Assembly (NCBI RefSeq): GCF_017897595.1
Contig: NZ_JAGKIK010000024.1
Location: 1-41,941 of the forward strand
DNA length: 41,941 nt
Origin: Aquimarina sp. U1-2
Lineage (GTDB): Bacteria > Bacteroidota > Bacteroidia > Flavobacteriales > Flavobacteriaceae
Direction of reading: 5' to 3'
Shown here piece after piece: positions 17,076 through 25,559 of this stretch (position 1 is its first letter; the number at the start of each line of letters is the position of its first letter). The notes beneath the pieces are model-generated. The model was not told where the DNA came from and searched no databases. It was given only the letters and a program-made list of their open reading frames with translations. The position numbers were made by a program, and so were the translations under genes.

Positions 17076-18446
17076 ATGCTGCAACACTACACTAAAGAGT
17101 TTCGATACAACCTTACTCTAGCTGCTCCTGTAATGATGGGGATGATAGGGCATACGCTTGTTGCATTGGTCGACAATATTATGGTCGGGCAATTAGGAAC
17201 GGCAGAACTGGCAGCCGTATCTTTAGGAAATAGTTTTATGTTTATAGCTATGTCACTAGGGATCGGATTCTCTACGGCAATTACCCCGTTAATGGCAGAG
17301 GCAGATGCCGGTCGTAATTTTAAAAACGGTAGATCTATCTTCAAAAACGGTCTTTTTTTATGTACGACACTAGGTATCGTACTATTCGTGCTTATTTTGT
17401 GGGCCAAACCGCTCTTATACTTTATGAAACAACCTGTCGAAGTAGTAGAATTAGCATTGCCTTATCTTGATCTGGTGGCTTTTTCGCTGGTTCCTTTAAT
17501 AGGTTTTCAAGGCTTAAAACAATTTTCTGATGGACTGTCGATGACCCGATACCCTATGTATGCAACCTTAATTGCTAACGTGGTTAATGTATTTCTGAAT
17601 TATGTTTTGATTTTTGGAAAGTTTGGTTTTCCAGAAATGGGAATAGTTGGAGCTGCCATAGGGACCCTGGCTTCGAGATTTGTAATGGTTATATTTTTAT
17701 GGATTTTACTAAAGGCTAATAAAAAATCGAAGGTGTATATCAAAAATTTTCAAGTTTTTGTTGTAGAAAGTAAAATGATCAAGAAAATAATTGCATTAGG
17801 CTTTCCTTCTGCTTTACAAATGTTTTTTGAAGTTGCTATTTTTACAGCAGCCATATGGTTGTCGGGTATTTTAGGAAAAAATCCTCAAGCGGCGAATCAA
17901 ATTGCTTTAAATCTCTCGTCGATGACCTTTATGGTGGCTATGGGATTAAGCGTTGCAGCAATGGTTCGTGTAGGTAACCAAAAAGGACTTCAAAGGTTTG
18001 CCGACTTACGTAGAATTGCAATTTCCATTTTTTTATTGAGTTTTTTGATAGCCACCCTTTTTGCACTGGTTTTTATAATTTTTAATCAAATGTTACCTAA
18101 AATATACTTAGATGTAGAGGATCCAGAAAATATAGCAGACAATGTTGAGGTTATTCAAATAGCGGCACGTCTTCTTCTTGTCGCCGCATTATTTCAAATA
18201 TCTGATGCGATACAAGTTACTGTTTTGGGGGCTTTACGAGGGTTACAGGATGTAAAAATACCTACATTCATCACCTTTATTGCCTACTGGATTATCGGTT
18301 TTCCCATAAGCTATTATTTAGGGTTGTATACAGAATTTAAAAGTTCAGGGATTTGGATAGGTTTACTTGCAGGTCTTACGGTTTCTGCAATATTGCTATA
18401 CCTTAGATTTGACTTATTGACAAAAAATCTAATTAAAAAAGGGTAA
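17076..18446 (+). CDS. MATE-family efflux transporter (NorM-like)
   Basis: This 456-residue antiporter has about 12 membrane helices in two related halves. The first helix carries AAPVMMGMIGHTLVALVDNIMVGQLGTAELAA, a clear MATE signature around residues 14-45. PMYATLIANVVNVFLNYVLIFG near 161-182 and the second-half ALGFPSALQMFFEVAIF near 237-253 also fit. MATE proteins expel cationic drugs using Na+ or H+ gradients. A near-consensus TACCTTTA lies about 20 bases upstream. The gene is followed by a 600-base repeat-rich stretch. Confidence 0.94.
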   Translation: MLQHYTKEFRYNLTLAAPVMMGMIGHTLVALVDNIMVGQLGTAELAAVSLGNSFMFIAMSLGIGFSTAITPLMAEADAGRNFKNGRSIFKNGLFLCTTLGIVLFVLILWAKPLLYFMKQPVEVVELALPYLDLVAFSLVPLIGFQGLKQFSDGLSMTRYPMYATLIANVVNVFLNYVLIFGKFGFPEMGIVGAAIGTLASRFVMVIFLWILLKANKKSKVYIKNFQVFVVESKMIKKIIALGFPSALQMFFEVAIFTAAIWLSGILGKNPQAANQIALNLSSMTFMVAMGLSVAAMVRVGNQKGLQRFADLRRIAISIFLLSFLIATLFALVFIIFNQMLPKIYLDVEDPENIADNVEVIQIAARLLLVAALFQISDAIQVTVLGALRGLQDVKIPTFITFIAYWIIGFPISYYLGLYTEFKSSGIWIGLLAGLTVSAILLYLRFDLLTKNLIKKG

Positions 18447-18542
18447 TTTGTAGATCGCAATACATTGAAAATACGTATTGGATACTTTATGTGTTTAAAC
18501 CTTTTTTGGATATCCGTTTTATGTAATAAAGACATTTTTTAG

Positions 18543-18626
18543 CGTCATTCCGAATTTATTTCGGAATCTCATCTTGCTTATAAACAACGATTTATAACGA
18601 GATCCTGAAACAAGTTCAGGTTGACG
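18543..18626. repeat. REP-like palindrome doublet 1
   Basis: Two hairpin units face each other: CGTCA, then ATTCCGAA paired with TTCGGAAT (18547-18567), then ATCTCAT; and in inverted order GAGAT, CCTGAA paired with TTCAGG (18604-18620), then TGACG. Both units share the plan GTCA, hairpin, ATCTC. Confidence 0.8.
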
Positions 18627-18684
18627 GTTATATTTTATTCTTCATTACGGATATTCAATAAATATTTTAATTATTTGAAAACCG

Positions 18685-18732
18685 AATAATTAAAAAATTA
18701 AGAACGTAGGTAACCGCTACGCTCTCAAATTA
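18685..18732 (-). repeat. Dispersed repeat R2, copy A
   Basis: On the minus strand it contains TGAGAGCGTAGCGGTTAC followed by TTCTTAATTTTTTAATTATT. It matches copies B (32024-32106) and C (35496-35575) over about 45 bases. Confidence 0.85.
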
Positions 18733-18743
18733 AAAAGTTTTAC

Positions 18744-18918
18744 GAATATCCGCAATTTAACCTAAACGGTTTGCGTCAAGCTGAATACTGAAACGAGTTC
18801 AACACAGGCTCGTTTCAGCTTCTCATCTCAATGTACTGAAAATAAACTTCGTGAGATCCTGAAATGAATTCAGGATGACTTCTCAGTTAAATTTTAGGTA
18901 TAATAATAGACAATCAAT
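18744..18918 (+). repeat. Long duplicated element, copy 1 (with REP doublet 2)
   Basis: This 175-bp segment is duplicated at 23874-24025, with a few substitutions plus a 23-base length difference. It starts GAATATCC and ends CAATCAAT in both copies. It contains a REP doublet (18774-18880). In this copy the first hairpin is enlarged by CTGAAACGAG paired with CTCGTTTCAG (18788-18818); the second is ATCCTGAA paired with TTCAGGAT (18856-18876). Confidence 0.92.
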
Positions 18919-19045
18919 AAAAGTTTAAACCAGTTCATTCCCTTTTGTGAAGTAATTTTTAAAATTTTATTACTATTCGTTTTTTGCGTTTATTTGCTAA
19001 TAACTAATAATTAACTATCTTTCCAAAAAAACAGATCATACAAAA

Positions 19046-20131
19046 ATGAGAGTCCCAAATTCTAAATTTTGTCTACTGCTGGTTTTATGCATGGTATTTA
19101 TAAGCTATGATATCAACAGCCAGGATTTTGAACATAGTAGAACTCAAAATCTTATACCCAATCCAAGTTTTGAAGAAGTACATACTGCGTTAAGGCGTAT
19201 TGAAATGGAAATGCAAAATTTTAGCATTATGAAGGATTGGAAAGCTTCGATTAATACTCCAGATGCTTATCATCCTCAATTAGAACTTGTTAAATTTACA
19301 CACCGTTCTCCTAATTTTTTAAAACAATTTGGAAAGCAAGACCCTCGAACTGGAGAAGGAAAAGTTGGAATGTATATCGCAGGCGGTACATATAAAGAGG
19401 GAGTAACCGCAAAACTGAAGCGTCCTCTCGGCGCAGGAAAGTATTATTATTTTCATATGTACGTGTCTTTGGGAGAAGGAATTTCTAACTCATGCACCTC
19501 TTCAATAGGATCTTATTTTAGTGCAAGAGATCCTAAAATAACATTGACTTCCAAACTTCAACTACATGTAGAATCCTCAAAAATGGTGTGCGATACTAAG
19601 CAATGGGTTAAAGTTTGTGGTGTGTATCGTGCTAAAGGAACAGAAAAATACATTTCATTAGGCTATTTTTCAGACAGCCCCAGAGGTAAGTCTGTAAAAG
19701 GTGGTAAATACGATACAGGCTATTATTTTGTAGATGATGTATTACTTATGGAAATGAGAGCTCCTAAAAACCTAGTTGCAGGTCAGATTTGTAACATGGC
19801 GCTTGATTTTTCACCAATTGAGTTTTTAATAGGAGAAAGTGAAATCTATACCGAAATCCAGAAAGCTCTAGATTCGTATATTCAATATGTGACCATATTC
19901 AAAGTTAATTCAGTTAAAATTATTGGTCATGCCGATGATGCTGGTTCTGCTTTCGAAAATGAAATTATGTCTGCTATGAGAGCGAGTAATGTAAAACAGT
20001 ATATGATTGAGAAGGGAGTAGAAGAATCTTTAATAGAAATCGTTGCTGCAGGAGATACAATACCAGTGGTTGATGAAGATTCTGATTTGGATCCTGATTC
20101 GAATAATAGGGTTGAAATCAAAATCGAGTAA
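19046..20131 (+). CDS. OmpA-family protein with N-terminal jelly-roll-like domain
   Basis: The 361-residue exported protein has a signal peptide ending near DINSQ (residue 26). Residues 35-235 begin LIPNPSFEEV, resemble carbohydrate-binding-like beta-sandwich domains (with YYFVDDVLLME near the end) and contain several cysteines. The C-terminal third is an OmpA-like peptidoglycan-binding domain: VKIIGHADDAGSAFENEIMS, AMRASNVKQYMIEKGV, and a terminal NRVEIKIE. The GHADD Asp and the later Arg are in place for diaminopimelate binding. It probably links an outer-membrane or surface function to the cell wall. Confidence 0.85.
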   Translation: MRVPNSKFCLLLVLCMVFISYDINSQDFEHSRTQNLIPNPSFEEVHTALRRIEMEMQNFSIMKDWKASINTPDAYHPQLELVKFTHRSPNFLKQFGKQDPRTGEGKVGMYIAGGTYKEGVTAKLKRPLGAGKYYYFHMYVSLGEGISNSCTSSIGSYFSARDPKITLTSKLQLHVESSKMVCDTKQWVKVCGVYRAKGTEKYISLGYFSDSPRGKSVKGGKYDTGYYFVDDVLLMEMRAPKNLVAGQICNMALDFSPIEFLIGESEIYTEIQKALDSYIQYVTIFKVNSVKIIGHADDAGSAFENEIMSAMRASNVKQYMIEKGVEESLIEIVAAGDTIPVVDEDSDLDPDSNNRVEIKIE

Positions 20132-20242
20132 CACTTTTTCGGCTTTGCCATGACAAGTTATTTTTAAACGCGCCGACATATAAAAGACTTACTTTAAGGT
20201 TCTCTGCCTTAGTAAATTTTATGGATTGAAAACACTATATTT

Positions 20243-20467
20243 ATGAACTTTCCAAAATTTCTCTTGGGCGATAATACCGATTACCCTACCGCAATTTTTG
20301 TTATCCATACCGAGTACCCAAGGTTTATTATTAATTTGGAAAATGATGAGGTAGAATGGCTCGAAGAATTTGATAAAAATGATGAGAAAGAGTTGGTAGA
20401 GGAAGCAGAAAATCTTTTTCAGTCGGCGAATGACTTTTATGACCGCGAAATAGAACGATACGAGTAA
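20243..20467 (+). CDS. Conserved small acidic protein, unknown
   Basis: This 74-residue acidic protein begins MNFPKFLLGDNTDYPTAIFVIHTEYPRF and has a Glu-rich helical second half. I recall similar short proteins in flavobacteria next to PAP2 phosphatase genes, but no function is known to me. There is no signal peptide or membrane segment. Only 14 bases separate it from the PAP2 gene, so the two are one operon. Confidence 0.75.
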   Translation: MNFPKFLLGDNTDYPTAIFVIHTEYPRFIINLENDEVEWLEEFDKNDEKELVEEAENLFQSANDFYDREIERYE

Positions 20468-20481
20468 ATTCAAAATAAATA

Positions 20482-21057
20482 ATGGAAACGCTAATACAAT
20501 TAGATAAAGATCTGTTTTTATTTCTTAATAATCTGGGTACTTCAACATGGGATGGTTTTTGGTTATTTATGACCGAAAAATTTTATCAAATACCTTTGTA
20601 CCTCGTATTGCTCTTCTTTTTTTATAAATATTACGGCATACGTGGCACTGTAATCACATTGCTTTTGGTAGCAGTATTAATTACTGCATCAGATCAATTG
20701 GCTAATTTGTTCAAATATGTGTTATTTCAAAGACCTCGACCTTGCCGTGCAGAAGGTGTAGCAGAGTTTACCCGATATATTGCTGAGCGCTGCGGTCGAT
20801 ATGGCTATTTTTCTGGTCATGCTACCAATTCGATGGCACTTGCCTTTTTTACGGGATTGGCCCTTTGTACCCATCTAAAGTATATCTTTCCATTTATGGT
20901 GATTTGGGCCGTAATCGTGAGCTATAGTAGAATATATGTGGGAGTACATTATCCGGCAGATGTTATTACAGGAATGGCAGCCGGAATTCTATTAGGTGTT
21001 GCCGCGTTTAAATTGCATTCGTATTTGATTATGCGATATGGTAAAGAAAAGCCTTAA
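20482..21057 (+). CDS. PAP2-family membrane phosphatase
   Basis: This 191-residue integral membrane phosphatase belongs to the PAP2 superfamily. The three catalytic motifs are present: KYVLFQRPRP (K-x6-RP, residues about 73-82), GYFSGHATNS with the central GHA around 112-121, and SYSRIYVGVHYPADVITG near 152-169 (S-R-x5-H-x3-D). About five membrane helices are visible. Members dephosphorylate undecaprenyl pyrophosphate, lipid A or phosphatidate; the substrate cannot be told here. Confidence 0.93.
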   Translation: METLIQLDKDLFLFLNNLGTSTWDGFWLFMTEKFYQIPLYLVLLFFFYKYYGIRGTVITLLLVAVLITASDQLANLFKYVLFQRPRPCRAEGVAEFTRYIAERCGRYGYFSGHATNSMALAFFTGLALCTHLKYIFPFMVIWAVIVSYSRIYVGVHYPADVITGMAAGILLGVAAFKLHSYLIMRYGKEKP

Positions 21058-21555
21058 GAATTTACATTAAGTATAGAATAATCAAAAGTTCTATATAAAT
21101 TGAGCTAAGGGATTTTAACATAATTTGAAATCCACAAAATTAATTAGTGAAAAATATATAAAATATCATTAGTGTCCGATAAAAAAGTTGATAAGCTCTG
21201 AAAACCTCTATTACCATTAAAAAATTATGAGTTTATTGAAAAGACACCTTGCTTTTCTAAAATTTAGACAACTTATTTTGAAAATGAATCGCTTTTACTT
21301 CAAAAACCATAATAGAAAAGTATTTACAAATAAGTCTTTGTTCTATTTTCTAGCAGTGCAGCGGTCTATTTTCTTTAACAGACAATACTGATTAAAAGTA
21401 TAGAAAATAGAGTTCGCAATAAGAATATTCATTTGAAAACCAGTTTTAGCGTAAAAATTTCTTGAAAAAAATGATGATGATTATGCATTTTATGTAGTAG
21501 CCACCACTTGATCTGACAGTTATTATTTATCTAACATCATGCCTTTGCGCCAAAT
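21058..21555. other. 498-base gene-free stretch
   Basis: It contains a short hairpin (TATAGAA with TTCTATA, 21072-21095), repeat R3 copy 2 and a 54-codon open frame (21226-21390) on the plus strand without recognised homology. The sequence AGTGTCCGATAAAAAA near 21171 resembles insertion-sequence ends in general style, but no partner end or transposase was found. Confidence 0.55.
21320..21379 (+). repeat. Dispersed repeat R3, copy 2
   Basis: It matches the reverse complement of 13594-13652. It is partly enclosed by the inverted pair CTATTTTCTA (21343-21352) and TAGAAAATAG (21401-21410). Confidence 0.8.
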
Positions 21556-23799
21556 TTATTCTTTTCCAAACCTTCTCTTTTTCTTCTTCTTACCAAAAAT
21601 ACGTTTCAATAAATGATCACGTTTTTCAGGGTTACAATCTAAGTCGTTTTTTACTTTTTCATCGGGGAGTTCGAATTTCGAAGTAGTGATAGGATTAAAA
21701 TCAGGTTCTTTGCTCATCTTTTGATATAATTTGGCGAAAATCGGAAGCGCAGTGTTCGCTCCCTGACCTAGAGTCGTAGTTTTAAATCCAATTCCATAAT
21801 TGTCGTTTCCAACCCAGGTGACAACCACCAGTTTTGGAGTAATACCCACGAACCAGCCGTCTTTATTATCCTGCGTGGTTCCTGTTTTACCTGCAATATC
21901 GTTGTCAAGATCATATTTTGTTCTTATTCTTTTTGCCGTTCCTTCTTCTACTGTAGATTTCATCATTTCTAATAGTACTTGCCTTGTGTAAGGACTATAT
22001 GCCGGCTCTATAACATGATCAGGTTCAAAAGTGGCAATGAGATTACCATTTTTGTCTTCAATTTTAGAAATATAGTACGGTTTTACAGCTTTACCTTCGT
22101 TAACATAACTTGCGTAAGCCCCTGCAAGATCTTTGATTTTAATTCCGTCAGTACCCAATGCCATAGCAGGTTCTTGGGCTAGAGAATCGGTTATACCAAG
22201 TTTTTTTACTTGATCTACTACTATTGGAATACCCACCTCATTCAACACTTTAACAGCTATAGTGTTTACAGAAGTGCTCAGTGCTTTTTCCAACGTATAA
22301 TTTATATAGGGATCATCGTTATCACCAGCATTTTTTGGGGTCCAATTATCCAGGTTGGTATATATAATCTCTTTAGTCGAAAAGTAAGAACAAGGTTTCA
22401 TTCCGTTTTCAATAGCTGCGGTATATACAAAAGGCTTAAAAGTAGACCCCACTTGTCTTTTGCTTTGCGAAACATGATCATATTTAAAGTATCTATAATC
22501 GATTCCGCCAATGTAGCCCATCACGGCACCGGTATTAGGATCTATCGCAATCATGCCGGTATTGAGAAACTTAAGATAGTGTTGCATACTGTCTAGCGAT
22601 GAGAATTTCTTTTTTTTGTTACCTTTCCATTCGAAAACTTCAATGTCCTTTTTTATGGATAATGAATCTTCAATTTGCTGTTTAGAAAGGCCAAGGCTTT
22701 TCAGTTTTTGATATGCATCCAGGTGTGTTAAAGTGGTTTGAAGTAGCTTTTCATTAGTTTGCCACGGAGCATCATTACCATATGAAATTTCATATTCTTG
22801 CTGCAATATCTGCATATGTTCTTTCATCGATGCCTCTGCCATAGATTGCATACGAACGTCTAATGTGGTATGTATGATCAAACCGTCTTTATAAATATCG
22901 TAGGCACTACCATCTGATTTTTTGTAGTCTAGAATCTTTGTTATTGCATCTTTTTTTACTGCTTCTCTAAAATAAGGAGCTATGCCTAAATCATGATTAA
23001 AATACTGATAATCTAATGCTATAGGTTTGGTTATAATTTGCTGAACCCGAGCCTCACTTATATACTCGTATTTTGCCATTTGTTTGAGTACGACATCTCT
23101 TCTACGCTGACTCCTTTCAGGAAATAGCCTGGGATTATAACTATGATTTGCTTTAAGCGAACCAATAAGTACCGCCGCTTCTGGCAACGATAATTCGTGT
23201 GTGGGTTTACTAAAAAATTTTTGTGCAGCACTTTCTATTCCGTAGGTATTATCAGGAAATGGAACGGTATTGAGGTATAAGGTTAATATTTCTTTCTTTG
23301 AGTATATATCTTCTATTCTCTTCGCGATAAAAGATTCTTTCAATTTATTGATTACCGTACCAAATACACGATAATCTTTGCGGCCAAATAAATTTTTAGC
23401 AAGTTGTAAGGTAATCGTGCTTCCGCCACCTGCAGACTTGTCCCTTAACAAAATGGTTTTAAAAAATACCCTGAGCAAACTTGTATTATCAACCCCATCA
23501 TGTTCGTAAAACCGAACATCTTCTGTCGCAAGTAATGCATCTAATACATGTTGGGGAATAGCTTCAAAAGTAATAGGCTGCCTGTCGTAAATGAAATATT
23601 TTCCGATAAGGCGACCATTTTTATCTAAGACCTGAGTGGCTTCAGCTTGTGTAAGCTTACTTAATTCTTTTTTGTCAGGAAGTTTTCCGAAAGCACCAAA
23701 ATAGATACTCAGATAAAAGCAAAAAAATAGTATGAAAAGTGCTAAAATACCAAAGAGTAGTCCTTTGAACCATTTTTTGTGTACTATTTCTTTTATCAT
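21556..23799 (-). CDS. Penicillin-binding protein 1A (bifunctional class A PBP)
   Basis: This 747-residue enzyme polymerises and cross-links peptidoglycan. It has an N-terminal anchor helix (about 12-33). The GT51 glycosyltransferase domain has ATEDVRFYEHDGVD with the likely catalytic Glu93, then GGGSTITLQLAKNLFGRK and KKEILTLYLNTVPF. The transpeptidase domain has all active-site motifs: STFK in VGSTFKPFVYTAAIENG, the S-x-N motif in LSTSVNTIAVKVL and KTG in AGKTGTTQDNKDGWF. The C-terminus is very basic (KKKKKRR). It starts at an ATG and lies downstream of the BCCT gene, separated by a repeat. Confidence 0.96.
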   Translation of the reverse strand: MIKEIVHKKWFKGLLFGILALFILFFCFYLSIYFGAFGKLPDKKELSKLTQAEATQVLDKNGRLIGKYFIYDRQPITFEAIPQHVLDALLATEDVRFYEHDGVDNTSLLRVFFKTILLRDKSAGGGSTITLQLAKNLFGRKDYRVFGTVINKLKESFIAKRIEDIYSKKEILTLYLNTVPFPDNTYGIESAAQKFFSKPTHELSLPEAAVLIGSLKANHSYNPRLFPERSQRRRDVVLKQMAKYEYISEARVQQIITKPIALDYQYFNHDLGIAPYFREAVKKDAITKILDYKKSDGSAYDIYKDGLIIHTTLDVRMQSMAEASMKEHMQILQQEYEISYGNDAPWQTNEKLLQTTLTHLDAYQKLKSLGLSKQQIEDSLSIKKDIEVFEWKGNKKKKFSSLDSMQHYLKFLNTGMIAIDPNTGAVMGYIGGIDYRYFKYDHVSQSKRQVGSTFKPFVYTAAIENGMKPCSYFSTKEIIYTNLDNWTPKNAGDNDDPYINYTLEKALSTSVNTIAVKVLNEVGIPIVVDQVKKLGITDSLAQEPAMALGTDGIKIKDLAGAYASYVNEGKAVKPYYISKIEDKNGNLIATFEPDHVIEPAYSPYTRQVLLEMMKSTVEEGTAKRIRTKYDLDNDIAGKTGTTQDNKDGWFVGITPKLVVVTWVGNDNYGIGFKTTTLGQGANTALPIFAKLYQKMSKEPDFNPITTSKFELPDEKVKNDLDCNPEKRDHLLKRIFGKKKKKRRFGKE

Positions 23800-23873
23800 A
23801 AATGAGGTTTGAACTTTTTTAATTTAGCCATAACGCCGAATTATCAAGATTATTTAAATGATATCACTTTTAT

Positions 23874-24025
23874 GAATATCCGTAATTTAACCTAAACGGT
23901 TTGCGTTAAGCTGAACTCATTTCAGCTTCTCATCTCAATGTACTGAAAATAAACTTAATGAGATCCCGAAATGAATTCAGGATGACTTCTCAGTTAAATT
24001 TTAGGTATAATAACGGACAATCAAT
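23874..24025 (+). repeat. Long duplicated element, copy 2 (with REP doublet 3)
   Basis: It matches 18744-18918 over its whole length, except for the missing insert in the first hairpin. The REP doublet is at 23904-23986, with CTGAA paired with TTCAG and then CCGAA facing TTCAGG. The element's end covers the stop codon of the BCCT transporter gene (TGA, 24023-24021). Confidence 0.92.
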
Positions 24026-25559
24026 TATCACTTTTGTAATTTTTTCTGAAATCTATGATAAACAATACAATCATAAAGACCATAAGTATAGCAAATGGAA
24101 GTGAGGTAATAATCAATAGCTTTTGCATCGCTATTAATACATTAATTTCTGCTTTTACATTTCCTAATAAGAGAATTCCTATTGAAAAGATGAATACGAT
24201 AACACTCCACAAAAAACGATGTCGTTTTGAAGGTTCTTGTCTTCCGTTATCGGTGAACATACTTAAAACGAAAATTGCAGAATCTAGAGAAGTTACCAAA
24301 AAACTTATCAAAAGAAGTACAACAATAGTATTAATTATTCCTTGAAAAGGATAATGTTCAAAAAATATAAAAATAGAGCTAAATACATCGTCAAATTGTC
24401 CCTGGTACGTTCCCATATCTTCTATAATAGAGAATGCCGATTGCCCAAAGGTAGTGAACCAGAAAAAAGTACCCAACGATGGCACAAGCAGTACCCCCAA
24501 AATTAATTCTCGTAACGTTCTACCTTTAGAAATTCGTGCGATAAAAATACCTGTAAAAGGTGCCCAAGCAAGCCAAAATGCCCAATAGTAATAGGTCCAG
24601 TCTGTCAAAAAGGCTTCTCCGGGGTTGTAATTGCCGTAGGCTAAACTTAACGGGATAAAATCTACGATATAGTGGTATAATGAAACGATAAACTGTCTTA
24701 TGATATGTATGCTATCACCTTGAACGAATATAAAAAGCAAAAGCCCTATGGTACAATAAATATTCAAAGTTGAAATTACTTTGATCCCTTTATTAACTCC
24801 TCTAAATACAGAGATAAAAGCCAATATAGAAATAAGAAGCAATACGAGTATGGTAAGGGTAAGTCCCATATCGTGATGTAAGAGATGAGTAAGCCCACCT
24901 TTAATTTGCGTAGTGCCTAGACCAACAGCAGCCACCAGACCAAAAACCGTGGTGAGGATTGCCAGGATATCGACACTATTAAAAATTAAATGTTGTTGTT
25001 TTTTAGAGGTTATAAAATTTTCGACAGAAGAAAATGCACTGCTAGACAATACTTTTTTTGATCTCACGAAAAGATAATATCCGATTGCAATAGCAAAAAC
25101 GGCATAAAACGCCCATGCCGTAAATCCCCATTGATAAAATGTATATTCTAGAGCTATGATATCGGTATGTGTGTCTATGCCTAGCGGAGGGTGATTTTTC
25201 ATAAAAACAGGTTCTTGTACAGCTCTAAGCAATATACCCGCTCCCATGCCTGCACTATACAACATAGATATCCATGCTAGGCGAGAAAACTGCGGTCGGT
25301 CACTTGGGATTCCAAGTCGTCGTTTTCCCCATTTTGAACATGTCAAAACTATTAATAGTAGCACGCATAAGAGACCCAGCCATAAATAGAATCTTCCAAA
25401 TCGTTGGCGTATGATCACCGATAATAATTCAATTTTATGATATGTTTGTAAGGTAAATACATAAAGAAAGAACGACAAAAAAATCAGAATGCTTAATGAA
25501 ATATAAAGAAGGCGGTTTTTTTTGAATTTGAACGTTATACTAGAAAATTTACGTGTCAA
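24021..25559 (-). CDS. BCCT-family transporter
   Basis: Betaine/carnitine/choline-type transporters take up osmoprotectants by Na+ or H+ symport. The 512-residue protein has 12 membrane segments and the hallmark WTYYYWAFWLAWAPFTGIF with RIS (about residues 318-342). The glycine segment usually reading GMGIG-x3-WGxxEP is GMGAGILLRAVQEP here, so the binding site may differ. No in-frame ATG lies before the first helix, so the TTG at 25559 is the likely start. The last codons and the stop fall inside a dispersed repeat, so the C-terminus may have been reset by its arrival. Confidence 0.9.
   Translation of the reverse strand: MTRKFSSITFKFKKNRLLYISLSILIFLSFFLYVFTLQTYHKIELLSVIIRQRFGRFYLWLGLLCVLLLIVLTCSKWGKRRLGIPSDRPQFSRLAWISMLYSAGMGAGILLRAVQEPVFMKNHPPLGIDTHTDIIALEYTFYQWGFTAWAFYAVFAIAIGYYLFVRSKKVLSSSAFSSVENFITSKKQQHLIFNSVDILAILTTVFGLVAAVGLGTTQIKGGLTHLLHHDMGLTLTILVLLLISILAFISVFRGVNKGIKVISTLNIYCTIGLLLFIFVQGDSIHIIRQFIVSLYHYIVDFIPLSLAYGNYNPGEAFLTDWTYYYWAFWLAWAPFTGIFIARISKGRTLRELILGVLLVPSLGTFFWFTTFGQSAFSIIEDMGTYQGQFDDVFSSIFIFFEHYPFQGIINTIVVLLLISFLVTSLDSAIFVLSMFTDNGRQEPSKRHRFLWSVIVFIFSIGILLLGNVKAEINVLIAMQKLLIITSLPFAILMVFMIVLFIIDFRKNYKSDN

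Larger units (their letters stand above)
18447..19045. other. 600-base repeat nest without genes
   Basis: No gene is visible. The stretch holds a REP-like doublet (18543-18626), a copy of repeat R2 on the minus strand, a 12-bp inverted pair (18645-18656 with 18744-18755), one copy of a long duplicated element (18744-18918) and an 18-mer shared with 6599-6616. About 110 bases before the OmpA gene are plain AT-rich sequence. Confidence 0.85.

Noticed and set aside
20243..21057. Toxin-antitoxin pair (small acidic protein plus PAP2)
   Set aside because: The second gene has a complete PAP2 phosphatase active site and membrane helices; nothing suggests a toxin.
21171..21555. Complete insertion sequence
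   Set aside because: Only one IS-end-like sequence and no transposase domain; inverted ends and target duplication were not found.
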